A stretch of DNA of 56,914 nt from Oxalobacteraceae bacterium (GTDB lineage: Bacteria > Pseudomonadota > Gammaproteobacteria > Burkholderiales > Burkholderiaceae_D). Where the stretch lies: the NCBI GenBank assembly GCA_003537575.1, contig DPRS01000029.1, forward strand, positions 1 to 56,914, in the 5' to 3' direction. The translations under genes and the position numbers were made by a program. This document shows, one piece after another, positions 53,301-56,914 of this stretch. The notes under the pieces were generated by a model that saw only the letters and a program-made list of their open reading frames with translations, was not told the DNA's origin and made no database searches. Every line of letters begins with the position of its first letter. Position 1 is the stretch's first letter.

Positions 53301-56300
53301 GAACTGCTGCAGCGACAGATCGATGCCAAATTCCGCGCGGATGCGGGAAACCGCCTTGGTCGCCAGCAGCGAATGGCCGCCCAGTTCGAAGAAATTGTGG
53401 CGAACACCGATGTCGCGCAAGCCGAGAATATCTTCCCAAATCGCCGCAAGCTGTCGCTCGACGCTGTTGCGCGGCGAAACATGACGCTCGTCGCCTCCTT
53501 CATTCACCGAATACGAGCGCAGCGCCAGGCGATCGATCTTGCGGTTCGGCGTCAGCGGCATGGCATCCAGGCGCACGAACAGCGAAGGCACCATGTAATT
53601 CGGCAGACGCTCGCCGACGGTCTTGCGCAACTCGCCTGCGTCCACCTTGCCGACAGCATCTGCCGTGCCCTCGCCTTCCAGTGTGTAGAAACACACCAGT
53701 CGCGCGACGCCCTGCTGGTCGTCACGGCTGCTGACCACGGCCTCGAGCACGCCGGGAATGGCGCGCAGGACATCCTCGATCTCGGTCAGCTCGACGCGGA
53801 AGCCGCGGATGCTGACCTGAAAATCCTCGCGGCCGATGAACTCGATCTCGCCGTTCGGCAGGTAGCGCCCGAGGTCGCCGGTCTTGTACATGCGCGCGCC
53901 CGGTTCATCCGAAAACGGGTTGGGAATGAAGCTTTTCGCCGTCGCTATCGGATCGTCCACATAGCCGCTGGCCAGGCCGACGCCGGCGGTATGGATTTCT
54001 GCGATGACGCCGATCGGCACCTGCTTGAGGCTTTCATCCAGCAGGTACATTTGCGTGTTCGGCAAAGGCTTGCCGATGGTGAGCTTTTCGCCGACCTGCC
54101 TGTATTCGTACAGCGTCGAGCCGATTGACACTTCCGAATTGCCGTATAAGTTCAGGAAACGCACGCCGGCGCGCGTCCACTTTTCCACCACGGCGTCGTT
54201 GCAAGGTTCGGCCGAGGAAATCACCGTCTTCAGGCTGACGGGCATGCGTTCGGCCGGCATGGTCGACAGGAGCGAAACCGGCCAGGTCGCATGGGTGATC
54301 TGGCTCTCTTCGAGGAAATCGTACAGCGGCTCGTCCGGCAGCGCCTGCTTCGCCGTCACGCTGTACAAGGTGCCGCCCGGCACCCAGGCCATGAAGGCGC
54401 CCCACAGCGCGATCGAAAAGCTCAGCGAGGCGAACTGCAGCACCCGGCTGTCCGAACTCAGCAAGCCGGCCCATTCATGGGACACCGCCATGTTGCGGAA
54501 AGCGCGGTGCCCTACCAGGATGCCCTTGGGCTTGCCGGTGGTGCCGGATGTAAACAGGATATAGGCGGAGTGCGATGCGCCGATGCGCGGCGGATTGGAA
54601 ATCGGCTGCGACTGGATCGCGTCCCAGCCGGTATCCAGGCATATCACTTCCGCGTCGGTACCGGCGAACAGCGGCGCTACCGAAGACAGCGTCAGGATGA
54701 TCTTCGGCCTGGCCACGTCCAGCATGCGGGCGATGCGGTCCTTCGGATAATTCACGTCCAGCGGCACATAGGTGCCGCCAGCCTTGAACACAGCCAGGCA
54801 GCCGATGCCGGCCCAGGTCGAACGCTCAACGCTGACGCCGACGCGCACTTCCGGCCTGACCCCGCGGCTTAGCAGGAAATTTGCCAGACGGTTGGCGCGC
54901 GCATTCAGTTCGGCATAGCTGAAGCGGTCCTCGCCACAGACATAAGCCAGCTTGTTGGGCGAGCGTTCGACTGCGCGCTCGAACAGGTGGTGCATGCACT
55001 CATCCTGCGGATACGGGATTGTCGTGGCATTCCACTGGCACGCCTGCACTATTTCATCGGCAGTCACGACCGCCAGCTGCTCAATCGGCGCGATAGTGTC
55101 GGCCAGCGCCGCATCCAGCACGGTCTGGTAATGGCGGGCGATGCGCGCCACGGTCTGCTCGCTGAAAATATCGGTGGCATATTCGATCACGCCGCGGATG
55201 CCGTCGGCGCTTTCCACCAGCGAAAAATTCAGGTCGAGCTTGGCGCTCTGGGTCGGGATGTCCAGCAATTCGCTGCGCAGGCCGGCAAACGAGCCGGTTT
55301 GCGCCATTTGCTGGTTATGCAGGCGGAACATGACCTGGAAGATCGGCGGCACGCCCAGGCTGCGTTCCGGCTGCACGGCTTCGACCACGCCGTCGAAGGG
55401 CACGCTGCCGTTGCTGAAGGCTTCAAGCGCTTCATTGCCGACGCCGGCAACCAGTTGCTGGAAGTTTTCCTTGGGATTGACGCGGCAGCGGATCACCAGG
55501 GTATTGGCGAAGCAGCCGATCAGGCTTTCCAGCTCCTTTTGCGGCCGGTTGGCGATGGCCGTGCCGACCGGGATATCGCCGGTGCGGCTGTAGCGTGACA
55601 GCAGGATGGCCAGGCCGGCCAGCAGCAGGTTGTACAGCGTGGTGTTGTGCTGGCGCGCATACTGGCTCAGGCGCGCGGACAAGGCGAACGGCAGCGAAAT
55701 CGCCAGCTCCCTGCCGCGGTAGCTTTGCGCCGGCGGACGCTGATAATCCAGCGGCAGGTTCAGCAAGGGCGCGAGGCCCTCCAGCTTGTTTTTCCAGAAA
55801 GCGGTCTGGCGGTCGTACACCGCGCCGACCACGTTGCGGTGCTGCCATTGCGAATAGTCGCCGTACTGCAAGGCCAACGGCGGCAATGGATTTCCGCCTG
55901 GGCCTTCCTTGCTGCTGTAGGCGGCATACAGCTCTGTCAGCTCGCGCACCAGCACGTTCAGCGACCAGCCGTCGGCCACCACGTGATGCACCACCAGCGT
56001 CATCACATGGCTGCCGTCATCAAGCTGCAGCAGGCGGACGCGGATCGGCAGTTCGCGCGCCAGGTCGAACACATGGTGGAAATCGGTTCGCACCGCCTGC
56101 TCCACTTCGGCTGCGGACAAGGCCAGCACGGGCAGCCTGACTTCCGGCTGCGCGACGATCTGCTGCGCCGGTTCGCCATCGGTGACCGGGAACAGCGTGC
56201 GCAGCGCTTCATGCCGCCCGATCAGGCTGCGCATGCTTTGCTCCAGCGCCGCGACATCGAGCGCGCCGTACAGGCGCATGGCGAACGGGATGTTGTAGGT

Positions 56301-56914
56301 ATGGCTGCCGCCTTCCAGCTGCTGCAGGAACCAGTAGGGCTTCTGGTCCAGCGACAGCGGAATAAGCCCGTCTTCAGAACGTGGCAGAATCGGCGGCAGG
56401 ATGAACGGCAAGCCGGCATCGCCATCCGTGTCCAGGCTGGACAGGAAAGTCGCCAGCGACTCGATGGTATTGTGAGTAAAAAGGTCCTTGATCGCCAGCG
56501 GCAGGCCCAGGCCGTCCCTGACCCGCGCCACCACCTGCACCGCCAGCAGGGAATGGCCGCCGATCTCGAAGAAGTTGCGCGTGGCGCCGATGTCCTGGAT
56601 CCCCAGCACTTCCGACCAGATCGCCGCCAGCGCCTTTTCCAGATCAGTGCGCGGCGCCACGTGGCTGGCATCCTGGCTGTCATCGACAGTCAGCCTGGCC
56701 AGCGCGAGGCGGTCGATCTTGCGGTTGGGTGTCAGCGGCATGGCATCCAGTCGGACGAACAGCGAAGGCACCATATAGCTCGGCAGCTTGGCGGCAACCA
56801 GCTCGCGCAATTGCGCCGCCTCGACCGCCGCGATGTCCGGTTTCTCGACATGGAAGCACACCAGGCGCGCCACCTGGTTGGCATCCTGCTGGCTGATCAC
56901 CACGACTTCGGCGA
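47349..56914 (-). CDS. Hybrid NRPS, 5' end missing: (A)-T-C-A-T-C-[A remnant]-AMP ligase-KR-[A remnant]-T
   Basis: At least 3187 residues; the reading frame is open at the right edge, where an adenylation C-terminus is under way. Numbering is from 56903. A10 motif and T1 (Ser118); C1 (HHVVADG 306-312); A (about 640-1145; A3 TSGTTGKPKG near 785, A5 YGNSE, Ser830 where Asp235 is expected); T2 (Ser1178); C2 (HHIISDG from 1371). Next comes a degenerate A C-terminal half (about 1690-1860), an acyl-AMP-ligase-like domain (about 1960-2520; TSGSTGMPKG near 2113) and a PKS-type KR (about 2555-2960; Tyr2898). A short A10-like stub (ALPLHADGSIDIAAL), T3 (Ser3101 in GANSL) and a strongly basic tail follow. 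It passes its chain to the PKS. Confidence 0.93.
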   Translation of the reverse strand, partial: AEVVVISQQDANQVARLVCFHVEKPDIAAVEAAQLRELVAAKLPSYMVPSLFVRLDAMPLTPNRKIDRLALARLTVDDSQDASHVAPRTDLEKALAAIWSEVLGIQDIGATRNFFEIGGHSLLAVQVVARVRDGLGLPLAIKDLFTHNTIESLATFLSSLDTDGDAGLPFILPPILPRSEDGLIPLSLDQKPYWFLQQLEGGSHTYNIPFAMRLYGALDVAALEQSMRSLIGRHEALRTLFPVTDGEPAQQIVAQPEVRLPVLALSAAEVEQAVRTDFHHVFDLARELPIRVRLLQLDDGSHVMTLVVHHVVADGWSLNVLVRELTELYAAYSSKEGPGGNPLPPLALQYGDYSQWQHRNVVGAVYDRQTAFWKNKLEGLAPLLNLPLDYQRPPAQSYRGRELAISLPFALSARLSQYARQHNTTLYNLLLAGLAILLSRYSRTGDIPVGTAIANRPQKELESLIGCFANTLVIRCRVNPKENFQQLVAGVGNEALEAFSNGSVPFDGVVEAVQPERSLGVPPIFQVMFRLHNQQMAQTGSFAGLRSELLDIPTQSAKLDLNFSLVESADGIRGVIEYATDIFSEQTVARIARHYQTVLDAALADTIAPIEQLAVVTADEIVQACQWNATTIPYPQDECMHHLFERAVERSPNKLAYVCGEDRFSYAELNARANRLANFLLSRGVRPEVRVGVSVERSTWAGIGCLAVFKAGGTYVPLDVNYPKDRIARMLDVARPKIILTLSSVAPLFAGTDAEVICLDTGWDAIQSQPISNPPRIGASHSAYILFTSGTTGKPKGILVGHRAFRNMAVSHEWAGLLSSDSRVLQFASLSFSIALWGAFMAWVPGGTLYSVTAKQALPDEPLYDFLEESQITHATWPVSLLSTMPAERMPVSLKTVISSAEPCNDAVVEKWTRAGVRFLNLYGNSEVSIGSTLYEYRQVGEKLTIGKPLPNTQMYLLDESLKQVPIGVIAEIHTAGVGLASGYVDDPIATAKSFIPNPFSDEPGARMYKTGDLGRYLPNGEIEFIGREDFQVSIRGFRVELTEIEDVLRAIPGVLEAVVSSRDDQQGVARLVCFYTLEGEGTADAVGKVDAGELRKTVGERLPNYMVPSLFVRLDAMPLTPNRKIDRLALRSYSVNEGGDERHVSPRNSVERQLAAIWEDILGLRDIGVRHNFFELGGHSLLATKAVSRIRAEFGIDLSLQQFFENATIEGLAGMVADANAACVEEPIRILERRAQEPLMVPLSYAQQRLWFLDRYEENSNFYHMPSVLKIVGMLDAAALQQAFLALIERHEVLRTNFIAQEGRGLQKIHPSIDWAMDVVQLAGATPAEKEADLAAHVARHLQTGFRLDADPLLRAVLFRLSEVEHRLFINMHHIISDGWSITVLIREVSSLYEAFVRQEGQEAPRVSPLPPLQVQYADFSVWQIEHLQGALLAQQGGYWSEKLRDQATLDLPLDFERPKNQTYNGDRLAFAIDAGLRASLEELGKRHGATLFMTLLAAFNVMLSRYSGDTDISIGTPIANRVRAEIEPLIGFFANTLVLRSDLDGDPEFVALLEQVRQTTLEAYSHQDIPFEKVVDLVLPERDPSRSPLFQVSFSLQNLAEGKFSLPGVEISNLALENKTAKFDLLLEVLDNEAGMSASFEFNTDLFRSETIRSYIDSYLCLLRAIAADPLQRLSSLPLESETAQQAVLAWSEQPLLKALHADQAAAAESVGYMLADPAGRAVPPGAIGSLHLHFSEGSLAVETGCTARVTRQGLMLLSSPDDVALIDGQLVYPRAVEQRLLQMPGMHDCHVAVRAHAARGCQLIAYVVCDQEDIDSATCTAWLAESGLYGVVLLACVKVGAIPLTRHGAVDARQLRKLPVHNQDTRLAWAQKIARNTKVRQAILLEQAAEEVQAVLHLHDLLPPEARGAAPVGPQQVSKPRKTDNRAVSQVPAIITSEAIVETPHRPAVLADMLIHAAMSHPDHGISFYYADNSTAELTYPELLHRAQCVLSGLRRTGIAAGDKVIFQFDRNEDFIVAFWACALGGFIPVPIAVAKNYRSSNAQTLKIAHAWRMMDKAIVLAGDAVIEGVRNIGALEAVEGVEVHGIDVMLDEEPAREFHRGGGDDVALIMLTSGSTGMPKGVQLSHANLIGRSMGSVQMNGFDAGMPSLNWMALDHVGGIIYFHIRDIHTGASQVQADTDYILADPLRWLQLIDRHRIQITWAPNFAFSLIVDRQEQLRQLQLDLGCLKFMLNGAEAVVPRTTQTFIELLQAFSLGDDCVKPVYGMSEISSGVTYSKRLKLTYGSDDTIFVSVGKPIPGVHMRIVDGNDQPMMEGQSGRLQVSGGTVTRGYLGGAEINRDAFTADGWFKTGDLAFIEDGELTITGREKDIIIINGVNFYSHEIAEVAETVSGVTVSYTAACAVRRQGSNSDQLAIFFHSAFKGAELSGLIRQIRQVVMEKIGVNPSYIVPLEKDQVPKTEIGKIQLSRLASAFAGGEFDHALRALDIAERNENTLPDWFFGKAWVQKQLGNAASQPGGGLTLVFADRGGLAGHLAISGPVITVAAGQSFQEDGDSYCINPAMQEHYAQLLAALARRSLTVERVISLWDCDSSGGGTTALLSRAPLADAIGLYSAWYLAQAFAAQGEPAPMRWIWAARGAQRVAQEDVLNPDKAALLALLKTLGKEFTWLKCRHIDFASADSDGGLAAQSIQLAREADAFHADEEVAYRGSRRHVLRLRRLELAKDAKTGPGNAGKPGKHGMQLAMGGAYLISGGLGGIGFALARMLLRQFGARLLLVGRTPLAGLSAEKQDMLDELAALGNVSYVGADICDFPSIDKAVEQAEGRWQQKLAGVFHLAGLAHEEAMASQSLRSLHDALRAKTLGTRVLYRICGQRGNALFVNFSSVNGQFGGSGMAAYSIASRYQEAFIETVGSNPAVRSACISWSLWHDTGMGRQYKEAESLSRALGFTPMPVAKGLNSMLAALWHGCRNVLVGLDDTRPNIRRLVDGLRQQSRPLLCWFSGSEPDLAREIATGSELRDEFGQAVEPGYVQLDALPLHADGSIDIAALRRSMAASAPARSEKVAPRDELETILTRIASEVFGAAELIGIRDNFFDVGANSLLIVKLHHEIQQQLNLQFPMVELFNATTVEKLAAFLGQQDGQGGSGPHGPGSGSGADAARAAGQERRAAMQRRNRSRERKVAR

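Noticed and set aside
43012..54128. Several plus-strand open frames of 600-850 codons opposite the NRPS and PKS genes
   Set aside because: Their translations are His/Arg/Gln-rich and motif-free, typical antisense frames of GC-rich megasynthase genes.

Overview
The window reads as chromosomal or accessory-island DNA of a high-GC Gram-negative bacterium. The best fit is a betaproteobacterium of the Burkholderiales (Oxalobacteraceae, Burkholderiaceae or Comamonadaceae type). This is inferred from the dmp/aph-type phenol operon with a DmpR-plus-GntR regulator pair, the CzcI/CzcCBA-like efflux set and overall codon character; no 16S rRNA or other marker gene is present. No tRNA, rRNA, CRISPR array, transposase or integrase was seen.

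Region 1 (1-13062) is a complete upper phenol pathway. On the minus strand, a six-gene multicomponent phenol hydroxylase (dmpKLMNOP) is followed by a ferredoxin (dmpQ), catechol 2,3-dioxygenase (dmpB), a GlcG-like gene and the meta-cleavage genes dmpC, dmpD, dmpE and dmpF; the last runs off the left edge. A textbook -24/-12 sigma-54 promoter lies 32 bases before dmpK, with a paired palindrome farther upstream. Divergently transcribed are the XylR/DmpR-type activator and a GntR-type regulator like Comamonas AphS. Together they turn phenol into catechol, then 2-hydroxymuconic semialdehyde, then pyruvate and acetyl-CoA precursors.

Region 2 (13063-20591) is a tetrathionate-reductase-type respiratory system: ttrB-ttrC-ttrA on the plus strand, convergent with ttrS-ttrR on the minus strand. 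A perfect palindrome before ttrB is a candidate TtrR operator.

Region 3 (20733-31759) handles metals. A minus-strand RND efflux operon (CzcI-like protein, outer-membrane factor, a 190-residue anchored protein, membrane fusion protein, RND pump, small periplasmic protein) faces a plus-strand copper-type group (Met/His-rich lipoprotein, P1B-ATPase with His-rich, YHS and CPMHP domains, DUF2933 protein).

Region 4 (31947-39784) holds a secreted metzincin-like lipoprotein with a small partner, a three-gene operon (GT4 glycosyltransferase, DUF2334 deacetylase, exported intradiol-dioxygenase-like protein) and a second-type FtsH protease.

Region 5 (39842-56914) is the 3' part of a hybrid NRPS-PKS operon on the minus strand, running off the right edge: an NRPS of at least 3187 residues, a 2054-residue PKS and a crotonyl-CoA carboxylase/reductase. 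Its architecture is unusual. The NRPS contains a C domain followed by a decayed adenylation C-terminal half, an acyl-AMP-ligase-like domain, a PKS-type ketoreductase, a second decayed adenylation stub and a carrier. The PKS ends in a condensation domain whose catalytic His is Gln. The adenylation domain lacks the amino-group-binding Asp, the AT carries a TAGH motif, and the reductase is translationally coupled. I infer a polyketide-depsipeptide-like product made with an unusual extender unit. This is the best candidate for an undescribed system here.
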